NCBI GenBank assembly: GCA_001662425.1
Contig: BDDC01001235.1
Coordinates: 1-21,735 of the forward strand
Source of the DNA: Chlamydomonas sphaeroides
Lineage: Eukaryota > Chlorophyta > Chlorophyceae > Chlamydomonadales > Chlamydomonadaceae
DNA length: 21,735 nt
Direction of reading: 5' to 3'
A model generated the notes under the pieces. That model was not told the DNA's origin and made no database searches. It saw only the letters and a list, made by a program, of their open reading frames with translations. Shown here piece by piece: positions 8,901-17,600 of this stretch (its first letter is position 1; each line of letters begins with the position of its first letter). The position numbers and the translations under genes were made by a program.

Positions 8901-11071
8901 CCCTGCCCGCTCTTTCCCAAGCGCCCTGACATCTCCAACCGCGCCTCCATGCCGCCCCTGTGACACACGAACCAGGCACACCATGTTTGTCTCGACGCCC
9001 CCGTCCCCGGGCACAGCACCTCAAGGCAGGAGCGCATAGACGTCCTCGTGGCACGAACCCAGGCACGCCCCTGCCCCCTCCCCTTTGTCCCCCCTCACCC
9101 GGGCTGAGCACCACCAGGCGCGCCTCCACGTCGTCCTTGTGGCACCACTCGAACACGTCACCCAGCTCGCTCGTCACCGCGTACGCCAGGCCGCTGAGCG
9201 AGGTCGCCTCCACCACCTTCTCCACCAGGCTCAGCCCCCGCACCAGCGCGCACTCCACGACGTACAGCGACAGCAGCGGAAGCAGCGTTGACAGCCAGCT
9301 GCGAGGGACGGGGCGCGTGGGGGGGGGCGTGGGCGGGGAAAGGGAGGGCGAGCAGCAGGGTTGACGGGGTCGCGAGGGCGGTGCATGGCTTGGACGGGAC
9401 GGGACGGGTTCGGGCGGCGGGCCGGGCCCTCTCAGCCGCGTTCAAGGTTCGGCGGCGCGCCACCAGCGGTTGGGCCTGGGAGTCTTTGGGCGCTGCAGCG
9501 TCATGCTCCTGCACCGCAGCCAGCGGCGGCAGGCTGGAGGCCGCCGCGGCAACCTGCGCTGGGCGCGAGGGTCGAGCCCTTGCAACGCCAGCACGCCGGC
9601 ACGTTGGGTTCCGAACCCGGCCATCGGCCAGCCGCTAGGCCACGCCCCCGCCGCTCCGCACCTGTACCTTCACCTGCGCCTCCCTCCCGCGCCGTGGCTC
9701 GGTGCTGCACGCCTCGCGCCCCCTTGGCCTCCTCCCCTCCCTGCCTCCCGCACCTCTGCTGCAGTATGCCGGTAAGCGGTGCCGTGTGCCCCAGCAGCAG
9801 CGCGCCCGGACACTTCTGGCCCCCGCACAGCGGCAGCACCGCCAGCGCAGTGCAGGCGCCCTTGGCCCCCGACAGCAGCGCGAAGTCGGGGCTGGCCTCG
9901 CGGGTCAGGGTGGCCCACGCGTCGTCACCAGCCTGCGGTCACCAGGGCGGGGGGTGCGCCAAGCTGAGGGCATGTGTGTGGCAAAGGGGGAGGGGGTTCC
10001 GGGACTGGCCGTATGGGACAGACAGGCAGATTGTAGCGAGCGGGTCGTGGCGCGGCTGCGGAGCGGCACCGAAGTGGGACAGTGCAGACATGGGCCGGTG
10101 AGCAGATATGATGGTGGACGGTGGGCAGGGCTGACTGCAGAGCGTTGTGTGCGTGTGGGCGGGCGTTGGTGCTGGGCACGTGTTCAGGCGAGGGCGCATG
10201 CCAGGGCGTCGGTGGCGCCGTCGGAGGGCTTGGGCGCCAGGGGCGAAGCCCTGCGGCGCAGACAGCGCAGCTGCTGCGTGTCCAGTTATCGTTGGCATCG
10301 GGTGCATTATTGGATGTGTGCAAGAGAGGCAGCTGGGGCGGCTTTGGCCCGGGACCGTACCTTGACGCAGAGCGTCTTTTGGCTGGTGACGGCTGTTGTG
10401 GCCCATCGCATGACATGCGCTGGCAGCAGGTCCGGGTGCTGCTGCACGAGGTCGTTCAGCACCGAGCCCGAATTGCAAGCGAGCTTGCAGTTGAGTCCGC
10501 TCTCGGTGTAGATGATCAGGCTGCAGGGGGCACAGGCGGACAGCAACGCGGCGGGTGCGAGTGGGTACAGTGGGTTTAGGGCCCCCACCCGGCGTGGCTT
10601 GCACCCCACCCCTGGCTGCCAGGGCGGCACGCACGCCTCTATCGTATGCCGCAGAGGGCGGTAATTACCGGGGCGAGCGAAGCTATCACTCACGCAGAGA
10701 CAAATGAAACTCATTCTCGCTAACCTGCATGTCTTGAAGCCGAAGGCCGAGCAGACGAGGTCGGCGCATTTGTAGAGGATAACCCATGCGTCTTTGGCCT
10801 TGGCGCCGCTCGTGGCGTCGCTGACAAGCTGCGACCGATGTATTCGACACAAGGCACCCCAAAGAAGCCCCATAAGTAATCACGGTCAACGCAGAGCTAT
10901 CATGGTTGCCAGGGCGGCACGCACCTTGTTCAGGTCTGCGGCAAATGCCTGCTCCTGTGGTCCTGCGCCTCCGCTGCCTCCACTCCTGCGTCCACTCCTG
11001 TCCTCCTTTGGAAGATAGACTTCCTTCCTTGTCCCCTCCTGGACCTGGGGCTGGCTAGAGGCGCATCCCAT
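2793..11071 (-). CDS. Predicted myristoylated tandem-GAF TKL-type protein kinase
   Basis: Exons 5' to 3': 11071-10925, 10828-10725, 10520-10361, 9932-9754, 9298-9099, 8826-8726, 8661-8619, 8470-8349, 8179-8040, 7776-7239, 6759-6659, 6363-6263, 5968-5781, 5534-5073, 4706-4616, 4214-4102, 3944-3867, 3691-3540, 3261-3126, 2945-2793. They total 3309 nt, or 1102 residues plus TGA. The start is ATG at 11071, giving MGCASSQPQ. Gly2 with Ser6 fits N-myristoylation and Cys3 fits palmitoylation, so membrane attachment is inferred. The order is lipid anchor, two GAF-like modules (about 50-450), an Ala-rich linker with YGAS repeats (about 480-529), then a kinase domain (about 646-1090). All phases fit except that exons 7 and 8 need unusual GAG acceptors. 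The kinase should phosphorylate Ser/Thr in response to a GAF-sensed signal; ligand and substrates are unknown. Family assignment of the kinase is firm; that of the GAF modules is inferred. Confidence 0.88.
3264..3345. repeat. GGGA-rich tract in intron 18
   Basis: A run of GGGA repeats on the plus strand lies directly upstream, in gene sense, of the exon 19 acceptor at 3261/3262. On the transcript it reads (TCCC)n and forms the polypyrimidine tract. The plus strand has many closely spaced G-runs and could form a G-quadruplex. Confidence 0.8.
6848..6900. repeat. GGCAGT/GGCAGG hexamer repeat in kinase intron 10
   Basis: A 6-bp microsatellite (CAGTGG with CAGGGG variants) of about eight units lies within the intron between exons 10 and 11 (6760-7238). 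It has no apparent coding role. Confidence 0.85.
7390..7539 (-). repeat. Coding minisatellite, ten 15-bp units (YGAS-type pentapeptides)
   Basis: Exactly ten 15-bp units (consensus on plus CCGTACGCGCTGGCG) lie inside exon 10 of the kinase. In the gene frame each unit encodes a pentapeptide of the form (Y/Q)(G/A)xS(G/A), for example YGASG, YAASA, QGVSA and YNTSG. They give a Ser/Tyr/Gly/Ala-rich flexible linker between the GAF region and the kinase domain. The 15-bp period preserves the frame, so copy-number change would alter linker length without breaking the gene. Confidence 0.9.
7836..7856 (+). repeat. Short interstitial telomere-like motif
   Basis: The stretch holds GGG followed by TTAGGG, CTAGGG and TTAGGG on the plus strand, in kinase intron 9 (7777-8039). 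It is a very short interstitial telomere-type tract. The Chlamydomonas telomere unit is TTTTAGGG, while other chlorophytes carry TTTAGGG or TTAGGG, so it may be informative or may be chance. Confidence 0.5.
8040..10828 (-). other. Two probable GAF modules (exons 2-9 of the kinase gene)
   Basis: Two blocks resemble the end of a GAF fold, a hydrophobic strand, a G-containing turn, then another strand and helix. The first is ALAVLPLCGGQKCPGALLLG at about residues 166-185, followed by a long hydrophobic helix. The second is WVLAAPLVQDGRKLGAVLWL in exon 9. Before the second, exon 7 encodes HVPVEVHDIYGFC, which resembles the GAF pattern of a short loop then v.v.D.y. GAF modules bind small ligands or mediate dimerisation, and I cannot identify a ligand. 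I see no cysteine context that clearly marks a bilin site. The assignment rests on pattern recognition only; a profile or structure search would decide it. Confidence 0.55.
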
Positions 11072-11392
11072 CTCCTAACGCGCCGCGCACGCGTCACCCC
11101 ATGTCACGGGCTATCTACGCTATAAATCATGTCTTTGCAGCACCACTGCTCTCAATCGCTCTCTTCGCGTGGTGCGAGGGGTCGTCGACTCTCAAGTTGT
11201 GCTCTGATGGCTATGTAGAGTTTGTGGTTTGAATTGTTGTGTAGAGGAGTATGGCAGCGAACTGGAGTACTTTGAGCCCAAGGATTAACCGTCGTGCTGG
11301 GTGGTCTCGTGTTCGCGTCTCGCCTGCTCGCTTGATTCAGGACAGTTGGCGCAAGTCGTCAAAGCGGGCACATCGCCACTTTCTTCAAGAAA

Positions 11393-11462
11393 TTCATTCC
11401 GTTAGTTCATCGGCCCGCCAGGTGCACCAGGTGCACCATGCGGCGACAGCGCCACGGCGCCC
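11393..11462. repeat. Diverged intergenic repeat, copy 1
   Basis: This copy aligns to 12214-12274 at 53 of 61 positions. Its only gap is a 9-bp tandem duplication of CAGGTGCAC present here. On the plus strand both copies can be read in one frame as E(I/F)HSV(S/T)SS(A/G)R(Q/K)VH. On the minus strand both end DE(L/V)TE followed by TGA. Function is unknown: either an old duplicated fragment or the remains of a mobile element. Confidence 0.75.
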
Positions 11463-12213
11463 GCGGTGGCACCCTTTCACCCATACACGCGCACCTTGAC
11501 GCACAGTCTGCCTAGCCAGCCCACGAATGCATGCTCTGCATGCCGTACCCCCCTTCCAACCCCCCTCCCCCCCAGCTGGTCCCGGACGCCTTGCAATAGC
11601 TTGCACTCGTCGTCGGTGTACCCGCAAGGCAGGAGGGGCAAGGGCCTGGGTCAGGGCGCACCAGCTCCTGCCGCGGGCGGTCCTGCTCAGCTAGCACCAC
11701 CGCCATCTGTTGCTGTGGTGTCGCCAGCTGCAGCTGCTCGACCTGCGCGACGACGGCTTGCTGCCGCGGCCGACACGGCCTCCCCCAGGAGGCCTGCGCT
11801 ACAGCCACCAAGGGCGGGGGCGGCCCGTTGGGCCCTGGCCCGCCCGTGCCGGCAGCTGTGGCAGTGGAGCTGGAGGCGGCGTGTACGGCTGAGCGGGTAC
11901 GCCAGTTCATTTCGTACTTGTGCTGCCTGGGCACCCGAGTCGAACGGCTTGTGCCCCTGAAGGGGCGAGTCAACGGGCCCAAGGATCCAGAGGACGAGCT
12001 TCGTGGTTGGACGGTTCGGAACACGGTGTGCAGCTAGGCGCTACATCAAGCCAGGCGGCCTATGTGCCGGGCTACTGACGTGAAAGTCGCCCTGCAGAGT
12101 AGCCAAAGGTCTTGGATTGCCGAGAGACGAGTGGCGTTATGGTGTGTCAGGACTGAGGCTTTGGTCAGGGCAGACGAATACAGCGGACGAAGCTACGATG
12201 TATGTTGACGAGT

Positions 12214-12274
12214 TTCATTCCGTCACTTCATCGGGCCGCAAGGTGCACCCTGCGCCGACGACGCCACGGCGCCC
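12214..12274. repeat. Diverged intergenic repeat, copy 2
   Basis: This is the partner of 11393-11462, in the same orientation about 0.8 kb away, and it lacks the 9-bp internal duplication. Similarity falls off quickly on both sides. I could not find flanking terminal repeats or target-site duplications. Confidence 0.75.
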
Positions 12275-12760
12275 AATCGTGCCATACTGCAGCGCCCAGT
12301 CGACAGCACACCAACGCCCTCGCCATGAACGCCACACGGCGCCAGTGCCGCAGCAAGCACTACGCCAACGACGACTACCGCCCGACCCATGGCGGTTTAC
12401 CCGGAGCCCGCCCCGCCCGCAACCGGAGGGCCCCCACATCGACGGGCAGCGCCTCCACGCCAACCAAGCCTTCTGCGAGAGCGCTTAGTACGGCGCATAG
12501 AAGCGGCCCCGGCCGCGCCCGCGGGGCGCGTACCTGCAGGAACAAGGGCGGGGTAGCACGGCGGCGGTAAGGTTGCCAGGAGCGAGATGCTTGACGCACG
12601 CCACTCGGCCGCTCCGCTCCTATAACAAGTAGCTGTACGAGCTTGAGCTAAGGGACCGCGGTGCTCACAACACCCACGGCCACTAACTGGCGGACGGCAA
12701 AACCTCGAAGCAGGCGCCGAGCGCCTCGGTCCCACCACGGCCCCGGGCCGCGCCCAGCAC

Positions 12761-14528
12761 TTACCCTCCGCCGGGCGGCCCGCCGTGGTAACCCCCGCGG
12801 CCCCGGTACGGCGCTGGGTGGTACCCGCGGCCGCCGCCGTGGTAGGGCGGCGGGTAGTACCCGCCGGGCGGCCCGCGCCCCCGCCCCCGCCCGCGGCTGG
12901 CCTTGAGCCCCGGCACGTTGGTGCGCTTCTGTACCACCTGCGACGGCAGGCGCGGCGGCCGGGTCAACACACGGGAGCCGCCAGTCATGTGGGTCGGGGG
13001 GGGCGCGGGCCGTCAAGTGGGTCGGGGGCGGCGCGAACCACAACGTGGGTCGGGGGCGGCGCGGGCCGTCATGTGGGTCGGGGCACGTGCGGCGACCATG
13101 TGGGTCGGGGGCGGCATGACAGCGTGCGGACCGCGACCACGCCGGCGCCTGCTGCTCCAGCTGTGCTCCTCTGAGCCCCCGGGCGCATGAAAAAGCAAGG
13201 CCGCGCCTCCTGGACACGCGTCAAGCCGCCTTGCCCGGCTTCGTTGCCTCGCACAGCCGACGCCGCACGGCGACGCGCTGCCGGCCGGCTGCGCGCAAGG
13301 CCCCTGGCGCCCGCTGCGTTGGAGCGGAGCACAGCTGAGAGCCTCGCACTCCCCGCCCCGTCCCTCGCCGCACCTTGATCTGGCGACCGCGCAGCTCCGA
13401 GTTGTCCAGCAGCAGCGCGTTCTGCACCGCGTCCACCTCTAGGAACTCCACGTACGCAAACGCCTGGAGCAGCGCGAGTGAGTGGGGAAAAGACAAGGGC
13501 AGGACATGGGAAGGGCAGGTAAGACATATAAGTGGAGCGAGGCGGCAAGGCAGGAGCGCCGCGGGTCGCTTGTCGCCGATGTGGCAGCCTTGCTGGGCCA
13601 GGGCCGCGCTGAGGGGCCAGCAATCACAGCCGCACTCGGTACTTGGCGGAACTGGCTTGGGCTCCGATCAGGCGATAGCGTGCTTTGGAAACGGGGTTGG
13701 GCGGGCGGGTGGTATTGGTGGGCTGCTCGCGGTCGCACCTTGGGGTTCCCGAATTTGTCCGTGAGGATTGTGACTCGGTTGACCGTTCCGCATTGCTGCA
13801 AGGCAGGGCAGGGCAGGGCAAGCGGATCAGCCGATGAATAGCCGAGGGCGGCGGTGGCGACAAGTGCATGGCTTTGCGCGCATCGCTGCAGCTGATGTAG
13901 TCACAGCGCCGTATCAACCCCTGGCCGCATGGCGGAACGATGTGGGCGGCGGCGCCGTTGGAGGCGGCGACGGTGGGGTGGCGGGCGCCGGCAGTTGCAC
14001 ATGACGCCGGCGACGCAAGCCTTACCGCGAAGTGCTGCTGGAGCTCCTCAGGCGTGCATCCATAGTCGACATTGCCGACGTAGATGGAGCGGGAGTCGAC
14101 CTCCGCTTTCTCAGCGTCCAGCACAGCCTGGTTGGCGGCGGAAACAGCCCCAGCGGCCGCCCCTGACGGCCCCGCCGCGCCGCCGTCGGCACCGCCCTGC
14201 GCCGTGGGTTAGGTGCTGTCAGACACCGCCAGCGCCGGCTGCGTAATTGGCCCCCGTGTGACCCTGAGTACTCACCGCGAGGGCTTTGACGCGAGCGGCC
14301 TCCTCCTCCATCTCCTTGAGTCTCCGCTTCAACGTCTCCAGGTCCTGCGCCATCCCCGGAGCCGCTGTTTCTACTGCATGCCAAATCCATCATTCTGCGA
14401 GCATAGCTCCGCACCTCGGTGCCTTCTGTGAGATCCATGTCGCCGTCACCGCCCTCGCCCGCCTCGCCCTCGCCAAGCTCCTCGCCCTCGCCCATCTCCT
14501 CGCCATACAGCTCCTCCTCGGCGGCCAT
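12761..14528 (-). CDS. PABPN1: Nuclear poly(A)-binding protein, PABPN1/PABN type
   Basis: Exons 5' to 3': 14528-14415, 14344-14276, 14196-14026, 13795-13739, 13463-13374, 12937-12761. They total 678 nt, or 225 residues plus TAA, and every intron is phase 0. The start is ATG at 14528 (MAAEEELYGEEMGEGEE) in a good context (GCCATGG). An acidic Glu/Gly N-terminus precedes a short coiled coil (LETLKRRLKEMEEEAARVK, about 40-58), which in PABPN1 contacts poly(A) polymerase. One RRM follows: RNP2 IYVGNV at 99-104 within RSIYVGNVDYG, then VNRVTILTDKFGNPK, and RNP1 KAFAYVEF at 137-144 across a splice junction. The C-terminus is RG/Tyr-rich (RGRGRGRGPPGG, PYHGGGRGYH), a typical site for arginine methylation. 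The family binds growing poly(A) tails in the nucleus and stimulates poly(A) polymerase. Length and order match plant PABN proteins closely. Confidence 0.95.
12986..13120. repeat. Minisatellite in PABPN intron 5
   Basis: Five imperfect units of about 24-30 bp share the core GTGGGTCGGGG, usually followed by GCGGCGCGGGCCGTCA. The array lies within the intron 12938-13373 and occupies about a third of it. Confidence 0.85.
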
Positions 14529-14692
14529 GGCAAGCAGGTCTCAAGCGGAACTTTTGCAAAGCGGCGCAATAACAAGCTGCACTAAGATCGATAGCTACGT
14601 TTACAGTGAACGTTGATGCGTTCAGTCTCAACCGAGAATGTCGCAGGTTGCGGAACACCCGAACACGTCGAATTGGAACCGCATTGGTTCCC
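14529..14692. promoter_or_regulatory. 164-bp spacer between SET gene 3' end and PABPN start
   Basis: This short spacer must hold the 3' UTR and cleavage site of the upstream SET gene and the promoter and 5' UTR of PABPN. No clear TATA motif is visible. It is less GC-rich than the flanking exons. Confidence 0.5.
14601..14605 (-). terminator. TGTAA poly(A) signal of the SET gene
   Basis: Minus-strand TGTAA, the usual poly(A) signal in Chlamydomonas and relatives, lies about 90 nt beyond the SET gene stop codon (14693-14695). Cleavage would be expected about 10-20 nt further on, near 14585. Confidence 0.65.
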
Positions 14693-17600
14693 CTAGGCGA
14701 GCCCTGCCAGCACCTGTCTCGCCACTCCCATTTTGCTGCGCACGAATGCAGCAATGCAGGGATCGTGCGGAAGCACCTGCTCAAACTGTGCCAGCCGCTC
14801 TTTGATGCGACTAATCACCAGCTCACGGCACACCCCTGAGCCCACGGTTGCCACTATCGCATCCATCAGAGTCTGCAGGCGCCCGTCCACGCCCTCTGGC
14901 GTCACGACCAGGTTGAAGAGGTCCTCGTCGGGCAGAGCTGTCTCCACGGCGGCTCTTGCAGCCTCCTCGTCCGCTGACACACACGAAGGGAAAGGGAGTG
15001 GCATTGGGGCGGCACCGGCATTCGACCAGCGCGGGCTACAACGGCAGGGCGTGGGGGACCCCACGCCCAGGCCCAGGCCCAGGCCCAGGAGGGCGGGCCG
15101 CTACCACGTCCCACCTGCTGTTGTGGCCTGCAGCGCGCACAGCGCCCACTGCAGCGCCTCTTCGCCGTCCTGAAAGACTGTCAGCGCGTCGCCGGCCCCA
15201 TCCGCGCCGTACGGCACAAAGCCGAAGAGCAGCAGGAAAGCTTCCGCAGGCCACTTCCCGTAGCTGATTGTGACCTCCTGGCCGGCGCTGCGGGCCGGCG
15301 GCAGCGTCACGGGCAGCATACAGGGCATCAGGCCGCCATGGCAGCAAAACCTGGGGCTTGCTCTTACTCCGCAGTACCATCGCTCTGACGCAGCCAGCCG
15401 CCAAGGCACACACCGAGGACGCCTGTCGCTGACTCAGGTGTTGATCAATACCTCGCTGTTCCTGGATTACCAGGGCTTCGGGCACCGCCCAGGGCGTCCT
15501 CACAGCTATGCCGTCCCGCTTCATGCCCCCGGCGCCGCGACTCACCGCAGGCCCGCGTCCCCGGCCACCAGCGCGAAGCGGCTGGGCTCGGGCGGCGGCG
15601 GCTCCGCCACCTCCGCCACCGCGTCCCAGCCCTGGCACGCGCTGGGGCTGCAAGCGAGCGGAGCGCACGCACAGCAGCAGCGAGCGCGTCAGGAGGCGGG
15701 TAAGGTCGTGGGCCGTAGCCTGGACGCAGAGGCCGCCCCTGCCGCGGCCCTACCCAGCGCGTATCGCGCCCCGCGTCTTCCCCGCAGCCGCTGCAAGCAG
15801 TCGCCAATGCTTGCCGCGCTGGCGCCCCAACCCCTCGGCCCCTGCCTTTGTGCATAGGGTTGGGCTTCTACACAGGATCCTACATAAATCTTCACAACAA
15901 GTACTGAAACTCCACATTGGAGCTTCGTGCGCATGTAGCCCTGTAGGCCCCACACCTGTGCACCACGCGCACCCCCGCGCTGGGCGCCTGCGCGCAGTGG
16001 TTGGCCTGCGGGGCAGTGGTGGGCGGGGAGGCCACGCAGCCAGGCTATGTCAGGCTGAGCGCACCGGGCGCGAGGGCGGCGCTCCAGGATGACCCAGTGG
16101 CACGCGGGCAGCAGGCACCCCCTCCCAGCAGCGAGGCCAGGCCAGGCCAGGCTCGCGGGTCGGGGCCGCACCATGTCAACGCCCGGCACACACAGGTGGC
16201 GGCCGCTGCGTGGCTCGAAGAAGCAGCGCGAGTGGAACACCTGTGTGTGGCGCGGGGGGCGGGCGGGCGGGTGAGGGCAGGCGAGGGCAGGTGAGGGCGC
16301 AAGGCGCGGGGGCAGGAGGGTGGCTGGGGCTGGTCCGCGGGCAGAGGGCAGCGCCGGGGCCTAGGTCAGGGCCAGGACGCAAGCCTGTGGTTAGCGGCGG
16401 CGGGTGCTTCAGAGCATGAGGGTCAGCGGCTACGGCCACAGACCTGGCGCGGCAGGGGGCGCGCAGGGCAGCAAGCCCAAAGCCCTGCCTACGGCCCAGG
16501 CCCCACGGCCCAGGGCCCCACCTGCACGCCCCACAGGAAGTCCTCCCAGCCGCAGCCAATGGCCGCCAGCTGGGGCTCCACCGCCTGATAGGGGAGCGGG
16601 CAGCGGACGCGGCAGGGGGAGCGAGAGCGGCGAAGGGCGTGTGAGCGAGGGCCAGAGGGTGCGCACTGCGGCTAGGAGCCTGCCCCTACCCACGCCGCAA
16701 ACGCCCACAACGGCAGCCTGGCGCCGGCCGCTCTGTTGTGGCCTACGACGCCACCTGGCCGGGTCGCGCTGCAGGCATCCTGGCCGGGTCGCGCTGCAGG
16801 CAGCACGCGGCAGCCCAGGCAGCCCCGGCCCCCGCTGCAGCTGCGAGCCGCTGGCACCACCTCCCTCACGGAGCGGAGTCGGAGGCGGCGCCAGGCGCAC
16901 AGCCTTGCTCCGGGCCTCCGGCGCACCACCGCTGCCACCGCCGCTTACATCCGCACCTGGGAGCAGGCCTGCTGCCAATTGTTTCAAGTGCCACAGAACA
17001 CAGGAGCGGCCTGCCAGGGTTCTCCCCTGCCACCGCCGCACCTTGTAGCACTCCTGTATGCAGGCCTGCATACCCGACACCTCGGACGCCACGTACGGGC
17101 AGCCCAGCCCCGCCAGCTCCTGCTCGCCGAACTCGAGCGGCGTGCGCACCGCCCCCGGCCCCGGCAGTGCCGCCACCCAGGGGCCCCACTCCGCTGGCGC
17201 CAGCGGCGCCGGCTGCCGTCCCCAAGTCCCGGCACCGGCGTCCTCCTCCTCCTCCTCGTCCTCCTCCTCCTCCTCGTCCTCGTCCTCCTCCTCGTCCTCG
17301 CCGTCCTCGCCGTCGCACGCCTGGGCCGGGTGCGCTTGGTGGGCGGGGGCCGCAGGGCCGCCGCTAGGGCCCGGGGTCGAGGAGCCATCGGCGGCCGCGG
17401 CCGTGGCGGCGTGGCGGGCCTGGAGCAGGCGCACCGCCATCTCAGCGGACCAGTGCAGCTCTGAGTCAGGCTGGCCATGGGATGGGCGGGGCACGTGTGG
17501 ACTCCGTCAGCGAGATGTCGGGGCTGGAGCGCACGCCGTGATAGGGGCGGCCGGCAGGGAGCGCGGGCGTCGGAGAAGGGCCGGGCACGGCGCGCTGGCA

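Larger units (their letters stand above)
11072..12760. other. Intergenic region between PABPN and kinase genes
   Basis: No gene is recognised. The left end must contain the promoter and 5' UTR of the minus-strand kinase gene, and the right end the 3' UTR of the minus-strand PABPN gene. A TATAAAT motif at 11121-11127 is on the plus strand, about 50 bp upstream of the kinase start. It reads ATTTATA in the kinase direction, so its use is uncertain. Parts of 11100-11400 are clearly less GC-rich than the genes. I saw no TGTAA signal for PABPN here. Two copies of a diverged repeat are listed separately. Open frames on both strands show no family motif. Confidence 0.55.

Noticed and set aside
9550..9645. 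tRNA-like or SINE-like segment on the minus strand in kinase intron 4 (box-A-like TGGCCTAGCGG, B-box-like GGTTCGG)
   Set aside because: The box-B match is poor. The anticodon stem has mismatches and no full cloverleaf can be folded, so a chance match in GC-rich sequence is likely. tRNAscan-SE and a SINE library search would settle it.
11121..11219. Possible tiny plus-strand gene after TATAAAT (ATG at 11129, about 29 codons)
   Set aside because: The ATG lies only a few bases from the TATA motif, too close for a transcription start between them. The peptide has no recognisable feature.
11512..12024. Minus-strand open frame of about 170 codons with a Gln-rich stretch
   Set aside because: No family motif and no splice-linked partner exons. 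It lies between the two diverged repeats and cannot be distinguished from random high-GC open frame.
12986..13120. Repeat array considered as CRISPR
   Set aside because: Units are imperfect and contiguous without unique spacers, and they sit in an intron of a eukaryotic gene.
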